40,620 bases of DNA from JANLTP01 sp031363055 (GTDB taxonomy: Bacteria > Pseudomonadota > Gammaproteobacteria > Burkholderiales > Burkholderiaceae_E). Positions 1-6,720 of this stretch are shown one piece after another. Where the stretch lies: contig JANLTP010000083.1 of NCBI GenBank assembly GCA_031363055.1, positions 1-40,620 of the forward strand. The letters are read 5' to 3'. The position numbers were made by a program, and so were the translations under genes. The notes under the pieces were generated by a model. The model was not told the origin of the DNA. It made no database searches and saw only the letters and a list, made by a program, of their open reading frames with translations. Within the stretch, counting starts at the first letter, position 1, and the number at the start of each line of letters is the position of its first letter.

Positions 1-882
1 CGCGAAGCGGCGGCCTGGTCCGGGCTCTGGGTCGGCGTGTCCTTCGCTTTTGCGGGCGCCTTGTGGTGGTATCTCGATGGCGCCGCGGGACGCGCCGTCG
101 CCAATGAGACCACGCTCGAATTTGTCACCGGCTACCTGATCGAAAAGTCCCTGGCCATCGATAACGTGTTCGTTTGGCTGATGCTGTTCTCGTTTTTCGC
201 CGTGCCGCTCGAACTGCAGAAGCGCGTGCTGATATACGGCGTGCTCGGCGCTATCGTGATGCGCACCATCATGATCTTCGCCGGCGTCTGGCTGATCGCG
301 AAATTTCACTGGCTGCTCGATGTTTTTGGGGCTTTCTTGCTGATCACCGGTGTCAAGATGTGGTTGTTCGCCGAGAAAAAACCTGATCTTGCCAGCAACC
401 CGGTAGTGAAATGGATTCGCGGGCATATGAACGTGACCAACGAGTTGCACGGCGAGCGCTTCTTTGTGATGACGGAACAGAGTGGCAAGCTCGTGCGTTA
501 TGCGACCCCGCTGCTTCTGGTGCTGGTGCTGGTCGAGCTCTCCGACCTGATCTTCGCCGTTGATTCGATTCCGGCAATCTTCGCGATCACCACCGACCCG
601 TTCATCGTGCTGACGTCCAACGTATTTGCGATTCTCGGTCTGCGTGCTATGTACTTCCTGCTCGCCGACATGGCGGATCGCTTTTCGTTATTGAAGTACG
701 GACTCGCGATCGTACTGATGTTCGTTGGCGTCAAGATGATGCTGATCGACATCTTCAAGATTCCGGTACTGATTTCACTCGGCGTCGTAGCAACGATCAT
801 CGCCACCTCGATTATTCTTTCCCTGCGAAAAGGTACGCACGACCGATTAGCCATTTCTACCACTGATGTGACCCGTAGTTGA
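1..882 (+). CDS. TerC/Alx family integral membrane protein (5' end outside window)
   Basis: The reading frame is open from base 1, and the first codons (REAAAWSGLWVG) continue smoothly into the protein, so the true start lies upstream and roughly 25-30 residues are probably missing. About seven hydrophobic segments are visible. Two family signatures are present: SLAIDNVFVW in the first half and ELSDLIFAVDSIPAIFAIT in the second, each carrying the conserved membrane acidic residue. TerC/Alx proteins are inner-membrane proteins linked to metal (Mn2+) export and tellurite or pH response; the substrate of this one cannot be read from sequence. It is followed after 23 bases by the voltage-gated channel on the same strand, so the two may be co-transcribed. 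Any upstream leader is outside the window. Confidence 0.9.
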   Translation, partial: REAAAWSGLWVGVSFAFAGALWWYLDGAAGRAVANETTLEFVTGYLIEKSLAIDNVFVWLMLFSFFAVPLELQKRVLIYGVLGAIVMRTIMIFAGVWLIAKFHWLLDVFGAFLLITGVKMWLFAEKKPDLASNPVVKWIRGHMNVTNELHGERFFVMTEQSGKLVRYATPLLLVLVLVELSDLIFAVDSIPAIFAITTDPFIVLTSNVFAILGLRAMYFLLADMADRFSLLKYGLAIVLMFVGVKMMLIDIFKIPVLISLGVVATIIATSIILSLRKGTHDRLAISTTDVTRS

Positions 883-905
883 CATGAAAGCTACCTGAGA
901 CTGCC

Positions 906-1733
906 GTGGAACTTATCGTGCAACGCAACATTGACTGGCGTCAGCGGCTGCATACCAGGCTCGAGACGCCGCTCGTACAGCGCTGTCTGATCGCATTGAT
1001 CCTGGCAAACGCAGTGATCCTCGGGCTCGAAACAAGCTCGATGATGATGGCCCGCTGGGGAGTTTGGCTGGGCGCCGTCGACGCCGCCATTCTGGCGGTG
1101 TTTGTCATCGAAATTGCGCTTCGTCTGATTGCCCATCGGCTGTCGTTTTTCCGCGATCCCTGGAATGTTTTTGACTTCGCAGTCATTGCCATCGCGTTAA
1201 TACCCGCTTCGGGACCGCTAGCGGTCTTGCGTGCCTTGCGAGTACTGCGGGTGTTGCGATTAATCACCCTGGTGCCCAGCATGAAACGCGTCGTCGGCGG
1301 GCTGTTATCAGCATTGCCGGGGCTGGGTTCTGTCACTGCGATCATCGGCATAATTTTCTACGTCGCGGCAGTCATTGCCACCGGGCTCTTTGGCGCCGAC
1401 TTTCCGCAGTGGTTTGGAACGCTGGGGGCGAGTGCTTTCACGCTGTTCCAGATCATGACCCTGGAGGGTTGGGCGATGGATATTGTGCGGCCTGTCATGG
1501 AGGTGTTCCCGCTCGCCTGGGTCTTTTTCCTGATCTTCATTCTGTCCTCGACGTTCACCCTGCTGAATCTCTTCATCGCCGTAATCGTCAACGCGATCCA
1601 GCAGGAGCAAATCGACGAGGTGAAGTCGCTGGCGAATAGTGAAACAGCGCAGCTCAGGCTTGAGATCGCAGCCCTTCGTGATGACCTTCGAAGCATGCGC
1701 GGGTCAGTACTCAGCACCGGCCATAAGGAATGA
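906..1733 (+). CDS. Single-domain voltage-gated cation channel (NaChBac/BacNav type)
   Basis: The 275-residue protein has the full six-helix layout: S1 about 22-44, S2 about 58-78, S3 with DPWNVFDFAVI, and S4 with arginines every third residue (LRALRVLRVLRLITLV). S5 follows, then a pore loop with filter TLEGW, S6 ending in NLFIAVIVNAIQ, and an acidic, heptad-like C-terminal tail (about 229-270) expected to form the tetramer coiled coil. Bacterial sodium channels of this family usually carry TLESW; here the Ser is Gly, which may alter Na+/Ca2+ preference (inference). The start is GTG at 906; another GTG at 918 is possible. It sits 23 bases after the TerC gene, suggesting a joint role in cation balance. 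The family call is firm; selectivity is not. Confidence 0.88.
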   Translation: MELIVQRNIDWRQRLHTRLETPLVQRCLIALILANAVILGLETSSMMMARWGVWLGAVDAAILAVFVIEIALRLIAHRLSFFRDPWNVFDFAVIAIALIPASGPLAVLRALRVLRVLRLITLVPSMKRVVGGLLSALPGLGSVTAIIGIIFYVAAVIATGLFGADFPQWFGTLGASAFTLFQIMTLEGWAMDIVRPVMEVFPLAWVFFLIFILSSTFTLLNLFIAVIVNAIQQEQIDEVKSLANSETAQLRLEIAALRDDLRSMRGSVLSTGHKE

Positions 1734-1781
1734 AATCGTCAAGACCGGTTGAATGCCCGAAGCTGACGCTTGGCGGTACGT

Positions 1782-2963
1782 TTAATCGACCCGCGAAACT
1801 TTCGGTGTTGCGTCAATCGGCGTTGCGTCTACGGATGTTGCATCTATCGACGTTGCATCTTTGGATGCGGCGTTTTGCAGTGCTGTCTGCAAGACTGCCT
1901 CTACTGCCGACTGATCCAGCCCACCGCGAGCGCCGATACAGACCAGACGACCGCGCTCCGGGTTGCGATGATTCGAGGGCACGACTTCACTTCGGGTGCC
2001 GACAATTTGAATCAAAACGCCGCGTCCTTGTGAATCCTGCGCCAGCGCTTTGGCGCGAAACAGGTTTAACGCCGGGTCGAGCAGGGCTTGCGTCAGTGGC
2101 TGGGGATCTATCCGGCCAACGAACTCGAGACTGATACTTTGAAAGTGCTGGCGCGCCGGCCTCATCGACCCCATGCGGCCCAGCCGTCCCGAGAGCAAAC
2201 TTCGTGTACGTCGCGATCCGGCGTCGGACGCAGCGCCGGAAACTGAACCGGGCACCGCGTCGACCTTGGTTGGGCCGTCGAACACGACTTGCGGATCGAC
2301 CTCGGCGCGTTCACAGTCCAGAATCGCGGCGCGCGGCACGAGCGCCTCAAGCCAGTCGTACAACTCGTCGAGGGTCTGTTCGCTGACCAGATCGGCCTTG
2401 TTCAAAATAATGAGATCGGCAGCGCGCAATTGTTCGGTCACGGTCTCACCGACGTATCGGTCTTGTGCCTTCGCGCGCACGGTCTCGCTGTCCACCAGTA
2501 CAACGGTACCATCGTGACTGAGCGTTGGCACCAGCCGTAAGCTGCGCGCCACCGCTGCCGGTAATGCAACGCCGCTGGTCTCGATCAACACATGTTCAGG
2601 CTGCGGGTTCAGATCTGCGAGCGACGACAAGGTGCTCATCAGGTCGTTACCGAAGCTGCAGCAGACACAGCCGCCGGCCAGGCTGATGACATCGGCGGTC
2701 TGCGACTCGATGAGATCGACATCGATATTGATATCGCCAAAATCGTTGACCAGCACGGCCAGTCGCAGCCCGTTGGCTTCGCGCAGCAAATAATTGATGA
2801 GCGTTGTTTTGCCGGCGCCCAGGTAGCCGCCAATCAAGGTGACCGGCAAGGTGGCAGGCAGGGCAACAGACAATGTAACGGGCGCAGGCGCTGGTGTAAT
2901 CAAAGCGCGCTCACGGTGCCGGAAAAATCCGTCCGCCCTGGAGCACGCCCCATACGCGTACAT
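1782..2963 (-). CDS. COG0523/CobW-family G3E GTPase, putative metallochaperone
   Basis: This is a P-loop GTPase with Walker A GGYLGAGKTT, the family metal-binding motif GGCVCC (CxCC), ETSG, and base-recognition NKAD. A C-terminal CobW domain covers roughly residues 270-370. COG0523 proteins deliver metals, often zinc or cobalt, to client enzymes. The gene overlaps the end of the upstream amidohydrolase by 53 bases if the ATG at 2963 is used. A TTG at 2903, just after the amidohydrolase stop, would start the protein close to the conserved core (LITPAPAPV...) and is a realistic alternative. The likely client is the neighbouring metal-dependent amidohydrolase (inference from overlap). The last 20 or so residues are a degenerate five-residue repeat (DATSI/DATSV/DATPI), described separately. 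The N-terminal 20 residues before the TTG look non-conserved. Confidence 0.88.
   Translation of the reverse strand: MYAYGACSRADGFFRHRERALITPAPAPVTLSVALPATLPVTLIGGYLGAGKTTLINYLLREANGLRLAVLVNDFGDINIDVDLIESQTADVISLAGGCVCCSFGNDLMSTLSSLADLNPQPEHVLIETSGVALPAAVARSLRLVPTLSHDGTVVLVDSETVRAKAQDRYVGETVTEQLRAADLIILNKADLVSEQTLDELYDWLEALVPRAAILDCERAEVDPQVVFDGPTKVDAVPGSVSGAASDAGSRRTRSLLSGRLGRMGSMRPARQHFQSISLEFVGRIDPQPLTQALLDPALNLFRAKALAQDSQGRGVLIQIVGTRSEVVPSNHRNPERGRLVCIGARGGLDQSAVEAVLQTALQNAASKDATSIDATSVDATPIDATPKVSRVD
1807..1866. repeat. 15-nt tandem repeat x4 encoding the C-terminal tail of the CobW-like GTPase
   Basis: Four consecutive 15-base units all begin GTTGC (plus strand): GTTGCGTCAATCGGC, GTTGCGTCTACGGAT, GTTGCATCTATCGAC and GTTGCATCTTTGGAT. 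They are read on the minus strand as five-residue units of the DATSI type. The units differ mostly at single bases, and the unit length keeps the frame. Confidence 0.85.
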
Positions 2964-4575
2964 CCTTGAGGCGATCCGCAGGCGTGTTCAGCGGATCGTC
3001 TTCCAGCACGGCGAAGTCGGCGCATTTGCCAATCTCGATCGAGCCGATTTCAGAATCGAGCTTGAGCGTGTAGGCAGCACCCAGCGTAATGGCTTGCAGG
3101 GCTTGCATGACCGTAATGCGCTCATGTTCGCCCTGTACCCGACCACTCGAGGTCAGTCGATTGACGGCGCACCAGGCGGTGAACAGAGGCCCGAGCGGTG
3201 TCACCGGTGCATCGGAATGAATTGCGAACGGCACGCCGACATCGCGCGCTGTGGCACAAGCGTTCATGCGGCGCGCTCGTTCCGGGCCGACGGTCATCTG
3301 GTAATGGGCGTCGCCCCAATAGAAGTGATGATTCGCAAACAGATTGACGCACGCACCGAGTGCCTTCATGCGGCGGAACTGGGCCGCGTCGGCCAATTGG
3401 CAATGCTGCAAGGTGAAGCGATGATCCGGGGTCGGCTGTTGGCGCAACGCGGCCTCCAGGCAATCGAGCGCCAGCTCGGTGGCTTCATCGCCATTGGTGT
3501 GCGTGTGAATCAATACATCGTTCGCCAAGCCGAGCACGTAGGCCTCGCGAATCTGTTCGGGTGCCGTGTACCAAAGACCGTTCGGTGCGCCGTTGTAGTA
3601 GCCGGGCCAACGCAGCCGCGCTGAAAATCCCTGGATGGAGCCGTCGGCCACGATCTTGACTCGGCCCAATCGCAATTGCTGAGTCGACCTTGACTTCAGG
3701 GCGACCGCGCGGTCGATCGCCTCACGCGGCGTCAGGCCGAGTAATCGGATCAACGGCACGATTCGAGTCGGGTAGTCGCTGCGGCTGGTGGCCTCCAGCA
3801 TGATGTCGACGATCTCGGTGGTTTGTGGGCTGGCCAGATCGGTCGCCGTGGTGACCCCGCGCCGCACGCACAGTTTCGCGAAGTACTCGAGCGCCTGGGC
3901 GTCGCCGGACAATAGTCGGCGGTCAAAGCCTACACGGTCGTTGACCGGCGCCATCGCGTCCGGCCCCCTGAGCTCCCCGGTGGGCAAACCGTCCGTACCC
4001 AATGCAATGCCCGGGTGATCGACCCCGGAGCGCAGCAATTGAGCGCGCGCCAGTGCCGGCGAGTTCGCATTGATGACATGAAAACTCGCATGCATGATCG
4101 CAATCGGCCGGGTTACTGATACGCGATCGAGTTGCTGCCGGGTGCATCGTTGCTCGCCGAAATAGATCGGATCAAAGCCCCAGCCGAGCAGCGACTGGTC
4201 CGGGTCAGTCAGCGAGGTCTGGGCGTGCAGGAGTCGGTCAATGACCGCATCAATCGATTGAGTGCCGGGCCAGATTCGACCGTCCGGATCCATGCGGTCG
4301 TGAAAGCCGACATAAACATAACGCCACATCGTGCCTTCCATGACATGGCTATGGCCTTCAACGAGGCCTGGCATCAGGATCTTGTCAGCAAAGCGCAGAT
4401 CGAGCGTGTAGGCGCCCCAGCCGGCCAATTCCTCAAGCGCACCCGTGCCGAGGATCCGGCCGTCGCGCACTGCGACATGAGTCGTTTCGGGTTGCGACGG
4501 ATTCATCGTGATGATCCGGCGCGCTGAGTAGATCGTGGTTGGCGCGGCTTCGGTATTTGGCAGGGTTTGGGTCAT
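2911..4575 (-). CDS. YtcJ-like metal-dependent amidohydrolase (amidohydrolase family 3)
   Basis: The 554-residue cytosolic hydrolase matches the YtcJ-like branch in length and motifs. The HxH metal motif is in GLVEGHSHVMEG (His75, His77). Further ligand regions are HTHTNGDEA, LQHCQ and the catalytic-Asp region IHSDAPVTPLG. The C-terminus carries the usual small beta-sandwich closure (GKCADFAVLEDDPLNTP). Enzymes of this family hydrolyse amide or ester bonds of varied exported or xenobiotic compounds; the substrate is not predictable here. The ATG at 4575 is the only sensible start, with no strong ribosome site. It is transcribed away from the nucleotidyltransferase gene and into the CobW-like GTPase, which overlaps its 3' end and may load its metal. 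Confidence 0.88.
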   Translation of the reverse strand: MTQTLPNTEAAPTTIYSARRIITMNPSQPETTHVAVRDGRILGTGALEELAGWGAYTLDLRFADKILMPGLVEGHSHVMEGTMWRYVYVGFHDRMDPDGRIWPGTQSIDAVIDRLLHAQTSLTDPDQSLLGWGFDPIYFGEQRCTRQQLDRVSVTRPIAIMHASFHVINANSPALARAQLLRSGVDHPGIALGTDGLPTGELRGPDAMAPVNDRVGFDRRLLSGDAQALEYFAKLCVRRGVTTATDLASPQTTEIVDIMLEATSRSDYPTRIVPLIRLLGLTPREAIDRAVALKSRSTQQLRLGRVKIVADGSIQGFSARLRWPGYYNGAPNGLWYTAPEQIREAYVLGLANDVLIHTHTNGDEATELALDCLEAALRQQPTPDHRFTLQHCQLADAAQFRRMKALGACVNLFANHHFYWGDAHYQMTVGPERARRMNACATARDVGVPFAIHSDAPVTPLGPLFTAWCAVNRLTSSGRVQGEHERITVMQALQAITLGAAYTLKLDSEIGSIEIGKCADFAVLEDDPLNTPADRLKDVRVWGVLQGGRIFPAP

Positions 4576-4685
4576 CGCAGGACCATTCTATGTTGAGAGG
4601 TTTACGGACCTCCTTTACGGTTTTGAGAACTGACCGTTTTGGTACCTGATGTCCGCGCCAAGGTCAGTGTTCAGATTGCAAAACG
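4576..4685. promoter_or_regulatory. Divergent intergenic region with a spaced inverted repeat
   Basis: These 110 bases separate the minus-strand amidohydrolase from the plus-strand nucleotidyltransferase gene, so both promoters should lie here. I see a 7-base inverted repeat, CGTTTTG at 4635-4641 and CAAAACG at 4679-4685. The second arm overlaps the first possible start codon of the winged-helix protein, so it could be an autoregulatory operator. No convincing -35/-10 pair is visible, and the assignment is tentative. Confidence 0.3.
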
Positions 4686-5318
4686 ATGCAAATAAAGCGA
4701 CAATTGACGCCTAATATGCATCAATCCTTACCCTCCCTGCTTTTCCCTGAGTACCGGCGCCGCGTACTCGGGCTTCTGTTGCTTCGGCCCGACGAGGCCT
4801 TGCATGGACGTGAAATTGCGCGTCGGACCGGCTTGGCTGCTGGCACGATCACCCGCGAACTGACAAGGCTCGCGGAAGTGGGTTTGCTGAAACGTGAGAA
4901 ACGCGGCAACCAGCAGTTGTACAGCGCCGACACCGCCGGGCCGATCTTCGCGGAACTGGCCAGCATTCTGCGCAAGACCTCTGGCATGGCCGACGTACTG
5001 ATTGAAGCGCTCGCGCCCTTGGCTCCGAAACTTCGTCTCGCATTCGTGTTCGGTTCAGTAGCGCTTGGACGCGAAACCGCCGGCAGCGACGTCGATTTGA
5101 TTTTAGTCGGGTTTGCGAGCTTCCGTGAAGTTGTGGAGCTTCTCTTTCCGGTTCAAGCCACGCTTGGCCGAGAGGTAAATCCGAAGGTCTATTCAACCAT
5201 CGAATTTTCAGCGAAAGCGCCGGTCGAACCGTTTCTCGCCGACGTGCTGGCCAAGCCAAAGATTTACCTGATCGGGAACGCCGATGACCTTGAAGAACTT
5301 GCTGGGCGTCAGCCTTGA
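4686..5318 (+). CDS. Winged-helix DNA-binding / MNT-type nucleotidyltransferase fusion
   Basis: The N-terminal part (about 20-100) is a winged helix: LHGREIARRTGLAAGTITRE is the recognition-helix region, followed by the wing KREKRGNQQLY. The C-terminal part (about 115-210) is a minimal nucleotidyltransferase with FGSVALGRETAGSDVDL, an exact GSx10DxD pattern. MNT proteins in this arrangement act as antitoxins that nucleotidylate a partner HEPN protein. The winged helix would let this one also repress its own operon (inference). The next gene, a HEPN protein, overlaps it by 35 bases, which supports a pair. ATG 4686 and ATG 4716 (MHQSLPSLLF) are both possible starts; neither has a clear ribosome site. 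The fold call is strong; toxin-antitoxin activity is inferred. Confidence 0.82.
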   Translation: MQIKRQLTPNMHQSLPSLLFPEYRRRVLGLLLLRPDEALHGREIARRTGLAAGTITRELTRLAEVGLLKREKRGNQQLYSADTAGPIFAELASILRKTSGMADVLIEALAPLAPKLRLAFVFGSVALGRETAGSDVDLILVGFASFREVVELLFPVQATLGREVNPKVYSTIEFSAKAPVEPFLADVLAKPKIYLIGNADDLEELAGRQP

Positions 5319-5727
5319 CGCTGTTGCCGCCGACAAGGGGTCAGTGGCAATGCTTATTGCCGCTGCTGAACGCAATATCGCAGACGCGCAACTGCAGGGG
5401 CTGAGCACCGAAAACCAGTTCGACGCTGCCTACAAAGCGATCATGCAAATGGCAATGGTGGCCCTGAATGCGAACGGCTATCGCACGCTCAAAAGCAAGC
5501 CCGGACATCACCAGACGGCGATCCAGACACTGTCAGTGAGCGTAGCGCTCCCGCAGTCGAAGGTGATCGTTCTGGACGCCCTTCGTAAACAGCGCAATCT
5601 TGCTGACTACTCTGGTGAACTGGTGACCGAGTTAGCGGCCGTAGAGTGTGTGGCGAGTGCGAAGGAACTGCCGGCTCACGTCAGGACTTGGCTCCAGGCG
5701 AACCGGCCCGACCTGCTTTTACGGTAA
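5284..5727 (+). CDS. HEPN-domain protein, partner of the winged-helix nucleotidyltransferase
   Basis: This is a 147-residue all-helical protein. The HEPN character shows in the middle (NQFDAAYKAIMQMAMVALNANGYR, followed by KPGHHQTAIQTL) and in the late motif LRKQRNLADYSG. Active HEPN ribonucleases normally have R-x4-6-H; here the matching stretch is R104-N-L-A-D-Y109, with Tyr in place of His. The protein may therefore not be a ribonuclease, or belong to a non-catalytic HEPN branch. Tyr109 is a conceivable target of the partner nucleotidyltransferase (inference). The 35-base overlap with the upstream gene implies translational coupling. It is followed by a relic of another antitoxin on the opposite strand. 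Confidence 0.75.
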   Translation: MTLKNLLGVSLDAVAADKGSVAMLIAAAERNIADAQLQGLSTENQFDAAYKAIMQMAMVALNANGYRTLKSKPGHHQTAIQTLSVSVALPQSKVIVLDALRKQRNLADYSGELVTELAAVECVASAKELPAHVRTWLQANRPDLLLR

Positions 5728-5763
5728 TAGTAGAGGCTTCAGCCGTTTGCGATCAAGGCTGCG

Positions 5764-5946
5764 CTACTTTACCGTCACGCCATTTACCAGCTCGCCAATT
5801 CGGCGCTGTTGGTCGGAATCAGCAGCAACGATATCTTCCGGGTGCTTAGTCATCTGTTCCTCCAGGAAATGGAGGAAGCCTGCGACTACGGGGTCATCAT
5901 GTACCACCGTTACTTGCACTTTGCCAGATGTATCCACGCCTGTCAC
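5764..5946 (-). pseudogene. Relic of a PrlF-type antitoxin (C-terminal part only)
   Basis: The 60-codon frame contains DPVVAGFLHFLEEQ, KHPEDIVAAD and RRIGELVNGVTV. These correspond to the C-terminal part of PrlF antitoxins, where DPVLGxFLxFLARDI and LVxGVEVDLDAPL are typical. The N-terminal AbrB-like DNA-binding part is absent, because a stop (TAA) lies only five codons upstream of the first GTG. The tail stops at VTVK, before the usual acidic end. No YhaV toxin gene is nearby. A purine stretch (AAAGGCGG) precedes the second in-frame GTG (5937), so a 57-residue product is not excluded. It lies just downstream of the RraA-like gene on the same strand. The resemblance is from memory of the family. 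Confidence 0.55.
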
Positions 5947-5976
5947 ACCGCCTTTAGTTACTTAAGCTTACACCTG

Positions 5977-6693
5977 CTATCTGCCCTTGGCCTTCCGCCA
6001 ACTCGCGAAGTCCAACTGACTCTGCGGATCGGTCGGCGGGTAGAGTCCCAGAATGCTGCGGCCCTCCAGTACCTTCTCGGTGACAAAGTTTTCGAACGCG
6101 GTCATCTCGATGGCCTCGGCAGCGATCTCGTCGGCGATCGACGCCGGGATGACGACGACACCTTCGGCATCGCCGACAATGACATCGCCCGGAAACACCG
6201 GTACATCGCCACAACCGATCGGCACATTGATATCGATCGCCTGATGCAGATTCAGATTGGTCGGTGCACTGGGCCGGTGATGATAGGTGGCGATGGCCAG
6301 ACGCGCGATCTCGGGTGAATCCCGAAAGCCGCCGTCGGTGACGACGCCGGCGACACCGCGCTTCATCAGTCGAGTGATGAGAATTGAGCCGGCCGAGGCG
6401 GCGCGGGCATTTTTGCGGCTGTCGATCACGAACACCGCACCGGGCGGGCATTCCTCGACGGCCTTGCGCTGTGGGTGATTGCGATCCAGAAACACCGTGA
6501 TCGGGTTCAGGTCTTCGCGCGCCGGAATATAGCGCAGCGTGAACGCTTCACCGACCATATTGGGCAGGCTGGTGTTCAAGGGGTGCACGTCCTGGATGAA
6601 CTGATTACGCAGGCCGCGTTTGAAGAGCGCCGTGCATAAGGTTGCGGTGCTGACGGTACCGAGCTGTTCGCGGGTGGTGGCACTCAAAGTCAT
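5977..6693 (-). CDS. RraA-like / HMG-aldolase family protein
   Basis: The 238-residue protein has the family core motif GVVTDGGFRDSPEI, in which the Arg-Asp pair corresponds to the substrate- and metal-binding residues of class II HMG/CHA aldolases. It also has the later stretch VPVFPGDVIVGDAEGVVVIP. Members cleave 4-hydroxy-4-methyl-2-oxoglutarate-like compounds or decarboxylate oxaloacetate; others are RraA regulators of RNase E. The conserved RD and the metabolic neighbour favour an enzyme. It starts 27 bases after the IlvD/Edd dehydratase on the same strand, so the two form an operon. A dehydratase making a 2-oxo-3-deoxy acid followed by an aldolase is a logical pathway (inference). Confidence 0.85.
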   Translation of the reverse strand: MTLSATTREQLGTVSTATLCTALFKRGLRNQFIQDVHPLNTSLPNMVGEAFTLRYIPAREDLNPITVFLDRNHPQRKAVEECPPGAVFVIDSRKNARAASAGSILITRLMKRGVAGVVTDGGFRDSPEIARLAIATYHHRPSAPTNLNLHQAIDINVPIGCGDVPVFPGDVIVGDAEGVVVIPASIADEIAAEAIEMTAFENFVTEKVLEGRSILGLYPPTDPQSQLDFASWRKAKGR

Positions 6694-6720
6694 GCTTGAA
6701 TCCGATCAATAGTTTTCAGG

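Noticed and set aside
2839..3624. A 261-codon plus-strand frame opposite the amidohydrolase
   Set aside because: No motif, and the minus-strand gene covers it with complete metal-binding motifs.
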